Origin: Salegentibacter holothuriorum
GTDB taxonomy: Bacteria; Bacteroidota; Bacteroidia; Flavobacteriales; Flavobacteriaceae
Direction: 5' to 3'
Length of the DNA stretch: 64,000 nt
Assembly: GCF_900168045.1 (NCBI RefSeq)
Contig: NZ_FUYY01000002.1
Span: 558,001-622,000, forward strand
How positions within the stretch are numbered: position 1 is the stretch's first letter; each line of letters begins with the position of its first letter. Of the stretch, positions 17,495-26,861 are shown one piece after another. Made by a program: the position numbers and the translations under genes. The notes under the pieces are model-generated. The model saw only the letters and a program-made list of their open reading frames with translations. It had not been told where the DNA came from and did not search any database.

Positions 17495-18157
17495 ATGATG
17501 AAGCAGAAAAAATCAAGAAAGCCCTGGCCAACTAAGGATGCTATGGTTCAAATTTATGAGAACAAGCTTTGGGGCGGGGACAAGTCATTATATTATTCGG
17601 GTTTAGGTTCACATCATCCTGAAATGGTAAATCCGTATTTGGAGGCTTTGTCTTCTTTTTTAGATGATTTTGAAACTTCCCCGGTAGTTTGTGATTTGGG
17701 GTGTGGAGATTTTAATATTGGAAAGGAACTAGTAAAGTACACCAAAAAATACATCGCGATAGACATAGTTCCAGATCTTATAGCGTATAATAAAAAGGAA
17801 TTTAAAGCTGAGAATTTGGAGTTTCACGCTCTGGATATTGCAAAAGATACTTTGCCGCCGGGAGATTGTGCGATCCTCAGGCAGGTGTTACAACATCTAT
17901 CTAATGCCGAAATAAGGCGTGTGGTAGAAAAATTATATGATTTTAAATATATAGTGCTAACCGAACATTTACCCGAAGTAGATTTTCTACCCAATAAAGA
18001 TATTATCTCGGGGCAGGGAATCAGGCTAAAAAAGCAAAGTGGAGTAAACCTTTTAGCGTCTCCGTTTAATTTTAAGGTCAGGGAAGAAAGGTGTTTATTA
18101 TCTTTACAATCCCGGGACTTTAAAGGACTTGTAGTTACTACGTTGTATGGGGTATAA
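17495..18157 (+). CDS. Class I SAM-dependent methyltransferase
   Basis: A 220-residue soluble Rossmann-fold methyltransferase. Motif I is VVCDLGCGDFNIG (about 64-76), the acidic end of strand 2 is YIAIDIVPDL, and DCAILRQVLQHLSNAE is the motif IV region with the conserved Asp-to-hydrophobic pattern and a QHLS segment. The N-terminal KPWPTKDAMVQIYENKLWGG resembles small methyltransferases found in surface-polysaccharide loci. Two ATG codons in a row (17495, 17498) are possible starts. The substrate is unknown. It lies 176 bp after the sheath gene on the same strand; a link to the sheath is only positional. Confidence 0.85.
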   Translation: MMKQKKSRKPWPTKDAMVQIYENKLWGGDKSLYYSGLGSHHPEMVNPYLEALSSFLDDFETSPVVCDLGCGDFNIGKELVKYTKKYIAIDIVPDLIAYNKKEFKAENLEFHALDIAKDTLPPGDCAILRQVLQHLSNAEIRRVVEKLYDFKYIVLTEHLPEVDFLPNKDIISGQGIRLKKQSGVNLLASPFNFKVREERCLLSLQSRDFKGLVVTTLYGV

Positions 18158-18255
18158 ATCTTAGGCCTGGATATTAGATGTATAGATTAAGCTGCCTTTC
18201 ACAGTTTTAATTTTAACCTCCGGTCTTTTTAAGGGATTCCAGCAATACTTAAAAT

Positions 18256-18269
18256 ATGATTTGAATCAG
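18256..18269. promoter_or_regulatory. CRP/FNR-like palindrome upstream of ppc
   Basis: ATGAT-TTGA-ATCAG, close to the FNR consensus TTGAT-N4-ATCAA (equivalently TGA-N6-TCA symmetry). It lies 83 bases before the ppc ATG. Similar sites occur before the porin and usp genes. Half-sites are short, so the weight comes from the recurrence. Confidence 0.45.
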
Positions 18270-18351
18270 CCTAACTCATTTTAATACTTCATTAATTTTT
18301 TCATTATTGTTCAATTAGTTAATTTAATTTTTTAATTAAAACTTGATAAAA

Positions 18352-21033
18352 ATGGCCCAAAATACGAATGCTATCTCCTTTGATAAGATTTGGAGAGATA
18401 TGGAGTTCCTAACCAACTGTTTCCGGCAGGTGTTGAAAGAGCTTGGACAAGATGAACTGGTAGATTTAATATCGCCAGATGGCTCTAAAAACAAGATGCC
18501 TGATGATATAAAATTGGAGAAAAAACAGGTGCAGGTCTTGAGTATGTACTTGCAGCTTATGAATTTGGTGGAGGAGAATGCGGCCGTACAATACCGTAGG
18601 CAACTTGTGAATAATAATGGAATGCAGGCAATAAGGGGTTCCTGGAGCGAGACCTTTCAACGATGGAAATCCCAGGGGATTTCCCAGGGCCAGATGCAAG
18701 AAATTATGAAGAAAATAAGTGTGACTCCTGTACTTACCGCTCACCCTACCGAGGCTAAGAGAATATCTATACTGGAATTACACCGGGAGATCTATCTCAA
18801 ACTCATCAAGTTGGAAAATAACGCCTATTCCTCGGCAGAAAGAAAGCTTATTGGCGATGATATTATGACTCTCCTGGAAAGATGGTGGAGAACCGGGGAG
18901 ATCTACCTGGAAAAACCAACAGTAGAAAAGGAAAGGAATAACGTGGTGCACTACCTTAGTAAGGTTTTTCCTTTAGCACTTAAAAAAACCGATATTCAAC
19001 TTAAGCAAAGCTGGGCTGAAATGGGTTTTGATCCCGAAAAACTTATTTATCCAAGACTGCAATTTGGCTCCTGGGTGGCTGGAGACCGGGACGGGCATCC
19101 ATATGTTACTTCTGCTATCACCGAAAATACCCTTGTAGAACAAAGAAAAACGGCTCTGGAATTAATCTATAGCCAGTTAAATGAGCTCGTTTCACATCTT
19201 AGCTTTTCAAAAAAACGAAATCCCACACCAGAGATCTTAAATAATGCAATAGAGAATAAGCTGGACCTATTAGGAGAATCTGGCAAAGTGGCTGCGGAAA
19301 GAAACCCTTATGAACCATGGCGGCAATTCCTGGCGTTGATGCTGGTGCAGTTAACAAATACAATGGAAGAGCAAAATTTCCAAAACCAGGAAATTTATAA
19401 TAGTCCGGAAGATTTTCTTGAAGATTTACTAGTTTTAAAGTCCTCCCTACTGGAAATAGGTGCTAAAAGAATTGTTGAGGATCTTATTTTTCCAACAGAA
19501 CGTTTGCTGCAGTGTTTTGGGTTTCATTTGGCTCGTTTAGATATAAGGCAAAACAGTGAATTCCATGACAAGGCAATGGAGCAAATTTTAAAAGCTACCT
19601 ATCCAGACCTCCCGGAATATAGAACCTGGAGTGAAGAGGAAAAGATTGAATTTTTAACCGAAGAATTAAAAACGAACCGGCCATTTGGCATTGCAGGTAA
19701 ATCTTTTGAACCGGAAGCAGATAAAGTATTGGATTGTTACCGTGTGGTAAGAAATCATTCTGAAAAATACGGTCCCCAGGGAATAGGTGCTTTTATAATA
19801 AGCATGACCCGCGGTTTAAGTGATCTCCTTCTGGTGTATGTGCTTATGAGGGAAGCCGGCCTTAGCTCTAATACTTTCCAGGTAGTTCCTTTATTTGAAA
19901 CTATTGACGACTTGTTGGTTTCGAATAAAGTTATGGATAGTTTTCTAAAACATCCCGCTTACAAGCAAAGTAAAGATGGAGTACAGGAAGTAATGCTGGG
20001 TTATAGCGATAGTAATAAAGACGGAGGTATTATTGCCAGTAGATGGCATATTTACCAGGCAGAAGAAGCACTTACCAGAACAGCGAAAGAAAATGATGTA
20101 CGCTTTAAATTCTTCCACGGGATTGGAGGTACTATAAGCAGGGGTGGAGGTAAGTATCACCGTTTCCTTGAAAGTATGCCGCCCGGAAGCCTAAGTGGGG
20201 AAATTAAATTAACAGTACAGGGAGAAACTATTTCCCAGCAGTTTGCAAACCGACTTACAGCGAGTTATAACCTGGAGATGTTACTTTCTGGTACTGCCTT
20301 GCAAACGGGGCATAACAGCTTTCCACAGCGCGCAACCACTTACCCTGTGGCAGCTTTGCGAAAATTGGCTCAATATTCTCAAGAGAAGTATCAGGATTTG
20401 ATACAACACCCTTCTTTTCTGGAATTTTATGGAGAGGCAACGCCTATTGATGTATTAGAATTAAGTAAAATAGGATCTCGCCCTGCACGTCGTACTGGTA
20501 CAAGAACCCTGGGAGATTTACGAGCCATTCCGTGGGTTTTCAGCTGGAACCAATCGCGATTTAATATTACAGGTTGGTTTGGAATTGGATGTGCACTGCA
20601 AAAGCTAAAAAAAGAGGATAATGAGAGCTATATGCAGCTTAAGGAATTTGCTGAACAATGGCCTTTGTTACGCTATATTCTAATTCAAGTGGAGACTAAT
20701 CTAATGAATGCTTCGCCAGCTATAATGAGTCTTTATGCCGATTTGGTTAAGAGCGAAGATGTAAGACAGGAACTTACAGAGATTATTAAAACCGAACATT
20801 CTGAGAGCCTTGCCCAGATAGATGCTATGTTTGATGAAAGCAGGGAAGAACGCCGTCAAAGTCTGCTGGACAACCTTAGCCGAAGAGAAGATGCTTTAAT
20901 GGCGCTACACCATTTGCAAATTAAGAATCTTAATCTATGGAGGGAAAGCAAGGACCGTAAGGAAAGTAACCAGGTAACACTTTTACTGGAAATAACAACA
21001 GCCCTTGCTAGCGGACTTAAAAATACCGGTTGA
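18352..21033 (+). CDS. ppc: Phosphoenolpyruvate carboxylase, divergent type
   Basis: Adds bicarbonate to PEP to make oxaloacetate and phosphate in the cytoplasm. The 893-residue length is normal (E. coli 883). It has VLTAHPTEA with the catalytic His131, YSDSNKDGG at about 551, GGTISRGGG with Arg597 and the C-terminal KNTG. Several motifs depart from the textbook forms: FHGIGG in place of FHGRGG, GYSDSNKDGG in place of GYSDSAKDAG, and NQSR in place of TQNR. The frame opens at TTG 18343, but ATG 18352 is the better start. It is convergent with sdhB and opens a block of C4-acid genes. A CRP/FNR-like palindrome lies upstream. Confidence 0.92.
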   Translation: MAQNTNAISFDKIWRDMEFLTNCFRQVLKELGQDELVDLISPDGSKNKMPDDIKLEKKQVQVLSMYLQLMNLVEENAAVQYRRQLVNNNGMQAIRGSWSETFQRWKSQGISQGQMQEIMKKISVTPVLTAHPTEAKRISILELHREIYLKLIKLENNAYSSAERKLIGDDIMTLLERWWRTGEIYLEKPTVEKERNNVVHYLSKVFPLALKKTDIQLKQSWAEMGFDPEKLIYPRLQFGSWVAGDRDGHPYVTSAITENTLVEQRKTALELIYSQLNELVSHLSFSKKRNPTPEILNNAIENKLDLLGESGKVAAERNPYEPWRQFLALMLVQLTNTMEEQNFQNQEIYNSPEDFLEDLLVLKSSLLEIGAKRIVEDLIFPTERLLQCFGFHLARLDIRQNSEFHDKAMEQILKATYPDLPEYRTWSEEEKIEFLTEELKTNRPFGIAGKSFEPEADKVLDCYRVVRNHSEKYGPQGIGAFIISMTRGLSDLLLVYVLMREAGLSSNTFQVVPLFETIDDLLVSNKVMDSFLKHPAYKQSKDGVQEVMLGYSDSNKDGGIIASRWHIYQAEEALTRTAKENDVRFKFFHGIGGTISRGGGKYHRFLESMPPGSLSGEIKLTVQGETISQQFANRLTASYNLEMLLSGTALQTGHNSFPQRATTYPVAALRKLAQYSQEKYQDLIQHPSFLEFYGEATPIDVLELSKIGSRPARRTGTRTLGDLRAIPWVFSWNQSRFNITGWFGIGCALQKLKKEDNESYMQLKEFAEQWPLLRYILIQVETNLMNASPAIMSLYADLVKSEDVRQELTEIIKTEHSESLAQIDAMFDESREERRQSLLDNLSRREDALMALHHLQIKNLNLWRESKDRKESNQVTLLLEITTALASGLKNTG

Positions 21034-21085
21034 TAACAGCGTTTTTTAAGGATTTGGTAGCTAAAAAAAATGAAAATTCTTAAAA

Positions 21086-21835
21086 CTATTTTTTAAACAG
21101 AATTTTTGCCCGGTTATATTCATAGTTCATTCTTGCGATTGTGAGCACCGAAATATTTTCCGGGCATTCAACCTGGCAGGCTTCAGTATTACTGCAATGG
21201 CCAAAATTTTCTTGTTCCATTTGATCTACCATTGCCATTGTTCTGGAGGCGGTTTCTTTTTCACCCTGTGGTAAACGTGCCAAATGGGTAATCTTAGCGC
21301 CTGTGAACAAAGCGGCACTCGAATTTTTACAACTTGCTACACAAGCCCCACAGCCAATACAAGCTGCAGCGTCAAAAGCACTTTCGGCTTCTTCATAGGT
21401 AACAGGAATATTATTAGCTTCCGGTGCCTGGCCTGTATCTACTGAAACATATCCGCCAGATACGATAATATGGTCCAGAGATGAACGGTCAACTTTCAGG
21501 TCCCGTACCACTGGAAAAGCACTTGCTTTAAAAGGTTCTACATAAATGGTATCACCATCTTTAAATTCCCGCATATGCAACTGGCAGGTGGTTGTATTCT
21601 TAAGGGAACCGTGGGCTATTCCATTAATCATTACTCCACATTGGCCACAAATGCCTTCTCTGCAATCATGATCAAACTCTACAGCGCGATCTCCTTGCTT
21701 TACGAGTTTGTTATTAAGCATATCTAACATTTCCAAAAAAGACATATCCCTGGTCACATCCTCCAAAACATAATCACAAAATTCACCTTTGTCTTGCCTG
21801 TTCTTTTGTCTCCAAATCTTTAAAATTATCTTCAT
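21086..21835 (-). CDS. sdhB: Succinate dehydrogenase/fumarate reductase iron-sulfur subunit
   Basis: The electron-transfer subunit of complex II. The 249-residue protein has a plant-type [2Fe-2S] set in CREGICGQCG plus a later TTTCQLHM Cys, then CIGCGACVASCK and CQVECPEN for the [4Fe-4S] and [3Fe-4S] clusters. It sits on the inner face of the membrane between the flavoprotein and the cytochrome. The spacing and length fit the Bacteroidota B-type enzyme, which can run as succinate dehydrogenase or fumarate reductase. It is the last gene of a porin-sdhC-sdhA-sdhB run, 74 bp after sdhA, and is convergent with ppc. Direction of the reaction cannot be told from sequence. Confidence 0.92.
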   Translation of the reverse strand: MKIILKIWRQKNRQDKGEFCDYVLEDVTRDMSFLEMLDMLNNKLVKQGDRAVEFDHDCREGICGQCGVMINGIAHGSLKNTTTCQLHMREFKDGDTIYVEPFKASAFPVVRDLKVDRSSLDHIIVSGGYVSVDTGQAPEANNIPVTYEEAESAFDAAACIGCGACVASCKNSSAALFTGAKITHLARLPQGEKETASRTMAMVDQMEQENFGHCSNTEACQVECPENISVLTIARMNYEYNRAKILFKK

Positions 21836-21909
21836 CCTAATGTTTTTAATTCATTGCTGTTTTTAAAATTTCTTTCCCAATTATCTTAATTGCAAAAGCA
21901 TGCAGTTTC

Positions 21910-23832
21910 CTATTTGTAGCTTCTTATGGTTGGGGTCACTGTCTCAAAAATTAATGGTTCTTTTTTGAGATTAGGAGCAGAAATATTTCCGGTCCATTCC
22001 CAGGCTGCGGAATAACTGAAATTTTCATCATCCCTTCTTGCTTCGCCTTCTCCCGTCTGGTGTTCTGCTCTAAAGTGAGCACCACAGGATTCTTCTCTTT
22101 CCAGGGCATCTATACACATAAGCTCTGCCAGTTCCATATAATCTGCAACCCTTCCAGCTTTTTCCAATTCGCTGTTAACCTCTTTTGCATCCCCGGGCAC
22201 CATAAGATCTTCCTCAAACTCCTTTCTTATTCTACGTATGTTTTGAATTGCTTCCTCCAGGCCTTTTTTGGTTCGGAGTAGGCCGCATTTATCATACAAT
22301 TCCCTGCCGAGAATTTTATGGAAATCTTCTGCTGTTCGTTTTCCTTTACAGCTTAAAAATCTTTCCATTTGCCTGTTTACTTTGTCTTCTGCTTCTGCAA
22401 AGGCAGGATGGTCTATTGGAGGTGTTGATCTATCTGTCTCATTTCCAATATAATTCTGTAACGTATAGGGTAGTACAAAATACCCATCTACACAGGCTTG
22501 CAATAGAGAATTAGCTCCCAGTCTGTTTGCACCGTGGTCAGAAAAATTAGCTTCACCTATAGCAAAAAGCCCTGGAATAGAGGTCATAAGTTCATAATCT
22601 ACCCATAAACCTCCCATAGAGAAATGGGCAGCCGGAGAAATTTTCATCGGTTCTTTATACGCGTCTATTCCTGTGATTTTTCTATACATGGTGAATAAGT
22701 TCCCATACCTTTCAGCAATAATATCTTTTCCGTTTTCTTCAATAGCTTTTGAGAAATCCAGGTATACCGCATTCTTTAAAGGACCTATACCTTTTCCCAG
22801 GTCTATTTGTTCTTTTGCTGCCCTGGACGCAATATCCCTTGGTGCAAGGTTCCCGAAAGATGGGTATTTTCGCTCCAGGTAATAATCCCTCTCTTCTTCG
22901 GGTATTTCTCCGGGAGGTCGCGTTTCACTTTTTGCTTCGGGCACCCATATTCTTCCATCATTCCGAAGGGACTCACTCATTAAAGTTAGTTTAGACTGAT
23001 ATTCTCCACTTTGTGGCAGGCAGGTAGGATGAATTTGAGTCCAACTGGGATTAGCCATATACGCCCCTTTTTTATGAGCCCGCCATATAGCCGAAGCATT
23101 GCAGCCCATGGCCAGCGTAGAGAGGTAATATATCTTACCAAATCCGCCGGTAGCAAGAACTACAGTATTTGCGGCGTATCGTTCAATTTCTCCGGTGTCC
23201 AGGTTACGTGCAATTATTCCGCGCGCCTTGCCATCAATGAGTACCAGATCTAGCATTTCGTGACGGGTATAAAGCTTTACCTTACCTTTTTTTTGCTGCC
23301 TAAGTAGTGCCTGGTAAGAACCAAGAAGTAGTTGTTGTCCGGTTTGTCCCCGTGCATAAAAAGTTCTGGATACCTGCACTCCGCCAAAAGAACGGTTCCT
23401 TAGATATCCCCCATATTCTCTTCCAAAGGGAACACCCTGGGCTACTGCCTGGTCTATAAGACTTGCAGAGCATTCGGCTAAACGATAGGTGTTTGCTTCC
23501 CGGGATCTAAAATCCCCTCCTTTAATAGTATCATAGAACATTCGGTATACGTTGTCACCGTCATTCCTGTAATTCTTGGCGGCATTTACGCCTCCTTGTG
23601 CGGCTACAGAATGTGCTCTTCTTGCTGAATCCTGAAAACAGAAGCTTTTTACATTATACCCCATTTCTGCGAGGGAAGCAGCGGCTGAAGCACCCGCCAG
23701 ACCGGTGCCCACTACGATCACCTCAAACTTTTTTCTGTTATTTGGACTCACTAATTTTGCGGTTGCCTTATAATTGCTCCATTTCTCAGCCAGCGGTCCT
23801 GCCGGTACTTTAGTGTCTGTTATTTTAGTCAT
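21910..23832 (-). CDS. sdhA: Succinate dehydrogenase/fumarate reductase flavoprotein subunit
   Basis: The catalytic FAD subunit of complex II, interconverting succinate and fumarate. It is 640 residues long. The FAD-binding [20 protein letters not shown] is near residues 40-60. [18 protein letters not shown] holds the His for covalent [26 protein letters not shown] and the [21 protein letters not shown] segments mark the capping and active-site regions. The length and the HSVAAQGG variant fit the Bacteroidota enzyme. Its start overlaps the sdhC stop by four bases (ATGA), so translation is coupled. Confidence 0.94.
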   Translation of the reverse strand: MTKITDTKVPAGPLAEKWSNYKATAKLVSPNNRKKFEVIVVGTGLAGASAAASLAEMGYNVKSFCFQDSARRAHSVAAQGGVNAAKNYRNDGDNVYRMFYDTIKGGDFRSREANTYRLAECSASLIDQAVAQGVPFGREYGGYLRNRSFGGVQVSRTFYARGQTGQQLLLGSYQALLRQQKKGKVKLYTRHEMLDLVLIDGKARGIIARNLDTGEIERYAANTVVLATGGFGKIYYLSTLAMGCNASAIWRAHKKGAYMANPSWTQIHPTCLPQSGEYQSKLTLMSESLRNDGRIWVPEAKSETRPPGEIPEEERDYYLERKYPSFGNLAPRDIASRAAKEQIDLGKGIGPLKNAVYLDFSKAIEENGKDIIAERYGNLFTMYRKITGIDAYKEPMKISPAAHFSMGGLWVDYELMTSIPGLFAIGEANFSDHGANRLGANSLLQACVDGYFVLPYTLQNYIGNETDRSTPPIDHPAFAEAEDKVNRQMERFLSCKGKRTAEDFHKILGRELYDKCGLLRTKKGLEEAIQNIRRIRKEFEEDLMVPGDAKEVNSELEKAGRVADYMELAELMCIDALEREESCGAHFRAEHQTGEGEARRDDENFSYSAAWEWTGNISAPNLKKEPLIFETVTPTIRSYK

Positions 23833-24503
23833 GTCTGGTGATTTATATAAATGAAAATCGGAATAATAATATAGCCTATGGTAATTACAAGCGCGAAAAT
23901 AATTCCCAATACCTTAATTATTGAGTTATAAACCGGATGGTATAAACCTATGGATCTGTGGGCGCTAAAGACCCCATGAAGTAAATGGTAACCCAGGGCA
24001 ACTATTGCTATCACGTAAAGAATTACATACCATAATTGTTCAAAAGATACTATTACCAGTGTATAAAGGTCTTTATTGCCATTCTCATCTAAAGGCAGTT
24101 CACCGAATTTATACCTATACCAGTAATCTTTAAAATGGATAACTAAAAAAACAAAGACTATTATTCCTAAGGCCATCATATGCCGGGAATACCAGGTGCT
24201 TGCTCTTCCCCTCTTGTCTTTTGAACAGGAAACTCCATTGGCCTTTTTTCGCTTTATTCCCAGATAAATAGCATCTACAGTGTGAAGAATTATACAGGCA
24301 TAAAGAACAAAAGAAATGAGTATTACCAGGGGATTGCCACCCAGAAATTGGCTATAAGCATTGTACTGCAGTTTAGCCTGCACTTCTGGAAGCAGGAGTT
24401 GCAAATTTCCGGCAAGGTGGACGATCAAAAAGAATGACAGAAAAAGACCGGTTAAGGCCATAAGGTTTTTCCGTGTAACTGAGTTTTTAATAAACCATAT
24501 CAT
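23829..24503 (-). CDS. sdhC: Succinate dehydrogenase cytochrome b subunit (b558 type)
   Basis: The membrane anchor of complex II, passing electrons between the iron-sulfur subunit and menaquinone. The 224-residue protein has five hydrophobic segments and His residues in [40 protein letters not shown] and [14 protein letters not shown]. This is the single-polypeptide, di-haem, type B anchor, as in Bacillus SdhC or Wolinella FrdC. It is 31 bp downstream of the porin gene and overlaps sdhA by four bases, so the four genes form one operon. Confidence 0.92.
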   Translation of the reverse strand: MIWFIKNSVTRKNLMALTGLFLSFFLIVHLAGNLQLLLPEVQAKLQYNAYSQFLGGNPLVILISFVLYACIILHTVDAIYLGIKRKKANGVSCSKDKRGRASTWYSRHMMALGIIVFVFLVIHFKDYWYRYKFGELPLDENGNKDLYTLVIVSFEQLWYVILYVIAIVALGYHLLHGVFSAHRSIGLYHPVYNSIIKVLGIIFALVITIGYIIIPIFIYINHQT

Positions 24504-24534
24504 AGGTAGAAGGTTTTATTGTTACTTATTCATT

Positions 24535-25674
24535 TTAATAAGCAACTTGAAATTGTATTAACATTTTACTGGAATCGTATTGGGTAGTATTGGGTATATT
24601 TAGTTTATAATCATTAATTACTCCTACAAGAGATAATTTAGCATCATAAGTTCCGGCAAATACCAGGCTTAGCATAGGTACATAAGTCACAATCTCATCA
24701 TCTTCAAAAGAAGTGTTTTTGTCCAGGTATTCGTGCCTTAAACTTAATTCTAATGCTCGTAAACGCGGTGCGTCAAGCCTATATCTAAGTCTATAAAGAA
24801 AATAAAAGCCTTCCATCATGTAATTGTCAAGTTTTGCGAGGGGTTCTTCTGTCATTCGGAAAGCCTCAAAATTTGTCCCCTTTTTAAACTCCGCATTAAT
24901 ATCAAGATCAAATCTATTTCCTAATGGCTGTTGGAGCTGAGCGTCTATACCATAGGCATTGGCTTTTTGACCCTTATAACTTGCTCTACCGCCGTTTAGT
25001 CCAATTTGAAGTACTGGAATAGGCATATATTCCAGGCGTAAAGTCAAATTCTTAGAACTGTCGTTATCTCCCATTATGTTTTTATTATTACCATTATAAA
25101 CGGTAAGATAATAGGAGAAGATATTTGATTTAAGCGACCCAAAAGCAGCAGCTCCAATTTGAAAACTTTGCCACCCGTTTCTGCCGAAGAGGGAATACTG
25201 CCGGGACCATGCATATGAATTATCAAGCTGGAAAGGATGTAAATCTTCAAGTCCAAAAAATGGCCTGAACTGGCCAGCCCTTAATTTTAGATAAGAATTA
25301 TGATAATAAGTAACAAAGGCATTTTCCAATACTTTTCCCCTTACATTTTCTTTTTTAAAATCGGCTAAATTTACCAGAATGGAAGTCGAGATCCTGTCAT
25401 TAATAAAAAAAGTGGTGGATAAGCGTGCGTACTGCATTTCAAAAGAGTTGCTCACAAAATCTTCACCGGTATAGTGCTGCCCCATAAAATCTACATCCTT
25501 ATTAAGGGAGGTGGTATATCTACCTACCACCAGTGCGTTTAATTTGAATTTTCTTTTATAATAAGAATAATCATCAATCAGGCTGTCATTTTGCCCAAAT
25601 CCATTAAAATTACCTAGAAACAAAAAAAATATTATGTAAAATACGGGTATACTGTGTTTTGAACAGCTTTTCAT
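24535..25674 (-). CDS. Outer-membrane porin (OprP/OprO-like)
   Basis: A 379-residue outer-membrane beta-barrel with a signal peptide ending near FNGFGQ. Alternating strands such as MQYARLSTTFFINDRIST, YLKLRAGQFRPFFGLEDLHP and RLEYMPIPVLQIGLNGGR fit phosphate-selective-porin-like barrels (porin O/P family), and the last residue is Tyr after a strand (MLIQFQVAY), a usual barrel-assembly end. It is the first gene of the porin-sdhCAB operon. Uptake of succinate or other C4 acids, not phosphate, is suggested by its neighbours but is not shown. A CRP/FNR-like palindrome lies 71 bases upstream of its start. Confidence 0.8.
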   Translation of the reverse strand: MKSCSKHSIPVFYIIFFLFLGNFNGFGQNDSLIDDYSYYKRKFKLNALVVGRYTTSLNKDVDFMGQHYTGEDFVSNSFEMQYARLSTTFFINDRISTSILVNLADFKKENVRGKVLENAFVTYYHNSYLKLRAGQFRPFFGLEDLHPFQLDNSYAWSRQYSLFGRNGWQSFQIGAAAFGSLKSNIFSYYLTVYNGNNKNIMGDNDSSKNLTLRLEYMPIPVLQIGLNGGRASYKGQKANAYGIDAQLQQPLGNRFDLDINAEFKKGTNFEAFRMTEEPLAKLDNYMMEGFYFLYRLRYRLDAPRLRALELSLRHEYLDKNTSFEDDEIVTYVPMLSLVFAGTYDAKLSLVGVINDYKLNIPNTTQYDSSKMLIQFQVAY

Positions 25675-25744
25675 AGTGGGGATACTAAGGTTAGTAAAAC
25701 AAGATTAATTTTTATAAAAGTATGTAATACGGTGAGGCCAAAAA

Positions 25745-25758
25745 TTGATCGTAATCAG
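25745..25758. promoter_or_regulatory. FNR-like box before the porin-sdhCAB operon
   Basis: TTGAT-CGTA-ATCAG matches TTGAT-N4-ATCAA at nine of ten defined bases. It lies 71 bases upstream of the porin start on the minus strand, a position typical of activation or of repression near the promoter. Confidence 0.55.
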
Positions 25759-25933
25759 TTTTTGAAGCATTTTAAATTTAGAATGATTCTTAATTTAGAT
25801 TAAGGTTTTTTGGGCATAATTTTGCTTTGTAGACCTCCCTTTTAAGGCCTTTTTTAAAATCCCTCTCAACTATATCGTTTTCGCTAATAGCAAGGGCTTG
25901 CAGCGCATTTTCATCCTTATGGAAACAAGTGAA

Positions 25934-25951
25934 ATATGATCTTCGTCATAT
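25934..25951. promoter_or_regulatory. CRP/FNR-like perfect palindrome before usp
   Basis: ATATGA-TCTTCG-TCATAT: perfect six-base arms with a six-base spacer, the geometry of CRP/FNR-family operators. It lies 111 bases before the usp start. Confidence 0.55.
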
Positions 25952-26061
25952 TTTTGAGGTAAGAGTAAAAGTACCTTTAATTACTTTCTGAAACCAGTTT
26001 TTTTCTTGAGGATTGTAAGGAAAGTAGAGTATTCTTTTTTAACAGTTCAAAAACAACAATC

Positions 26062-26850
26062 ATGAAAAATTTATTAATTCCCTTCGACTTTTCTGATGTT
26101 TCTATGAATGCACTGGATTATGCCACGAAATTTGGATCCAAGTGCCAGAAAGCCACAATTCATCTGCTATACATTTCTAAGTCAAAATTGGAAAAGGATA
26201 AAGAAAATGAGCTAAAAAGCAATTTTGAAGAATTGCTAGAAAAGTATCAGGGACCTGGTGCTCCTCCTATAAGCTACTATTTTCGTACCGGAAATTTTTC
26301 AGATGCTATAGTTGATGCTCATAAATCTCTGGATACTGATCTTGTATTAATGGGAACAAGTGGTGCTGAAGAAGGAGCTGAATCTCCAGTTACCAGAACT
26401 TCCAGATTGGTATTGGAAGCAGATTTGCCGGTATTGGTCATACCCGTAAGCCATAAATACTTTAAACTGGATAAGATATTGCTAGCCCTGGGAGAAGATG
26501 TGATGCACGATACTTCCACCTTAAATTTATTACTTGATGTCTCCAGTAGGTCTGAAGCAGAGGTAGATGTGCTTACGGTGAGTCGTAATCCAGAAGGCGC
26601 AGGATACTCTGAAGCTGATGAAATAAATGAAAACACGCTGCAGTACTATCTTGAAATGTTCTATTCGCATCATAGCTTTGCTGAAAATGAAGATATACTG
26701 CAAGGAATTGACGATTATATTAAAAAACACCAGGTTGATATGCTTGCTATTATGCCTAAAACCCATTCAAATAACAGTACTCCTTCAAAAGGAAAATTAA
26801 CAATGGAAGTTACATTGAAGAGTGACATTCCTGTCCTAGTTTTGGATTAA
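26062..26850 (+). CDS. Universal stress protein, tandem UspA domains
   Basis: A 262-residue cytoplasmic protein with two UspA-like domains, about 1-140 and 141-262. The first is well preserved: KNLLIPFDFSDVSMNALDYA at the start and TDLVLMGTSGAEE before LEADLPVLVIP. The second is weaker but ends in VTLKSDIPVLVLD. The ATP-binding G-2x-G-9x-G(S/T) pattern is only partly kept, so nucleotide binding is uncertain. It is 11 bp upstream of the SLC13-type permease gene and is probably co-transcribed with it and pckA. Such proteins are often induced by energy or oxygen limitation; a CRP/FNR-like palindrome lies upstream. Confidence 0.88.
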   Translation: MKNLLIPFDFSDVSMNALDYATKFGSKCQKATIHLLYISKSKLEKDKENELKSNFEELLEKYQGPGAPPISYYFRTGNFSDAIVDAHKSLDTDLVLMGTSGAEEGAESPVTRTSRLVLEADLPVLVIPVSHKYFKLDKILLALGEDVMHDTSTLNLLLDVSSRSEAEVDVLTVSRNPEGAGYSEADEINENTLQYYLEMFYSHHSFAENEDILQGIDDYIKKHQVDMLAIMPKTHSNNSTPSKGKLTMEVTLKSDIPVLVLD

Positions 26851-26861
26851 TACTATAAAAA

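Larger units (their letters stand above)
25675..26061. promoter_or_regulatory. 387-bp divergent control region (porin-sdh / usp-permease-pckA)
   Basis: No gene. It must hold both divergent promoters. TAATTTTG at 25817-25824 matches the -7 consensus TAnnTTTG on the plus strand, without a good -33 partner. Two CRP/FNR-like palindromes, listed separately, lie near the two ends. No terminator or repeat family member is seen. Confidence 0.6.
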
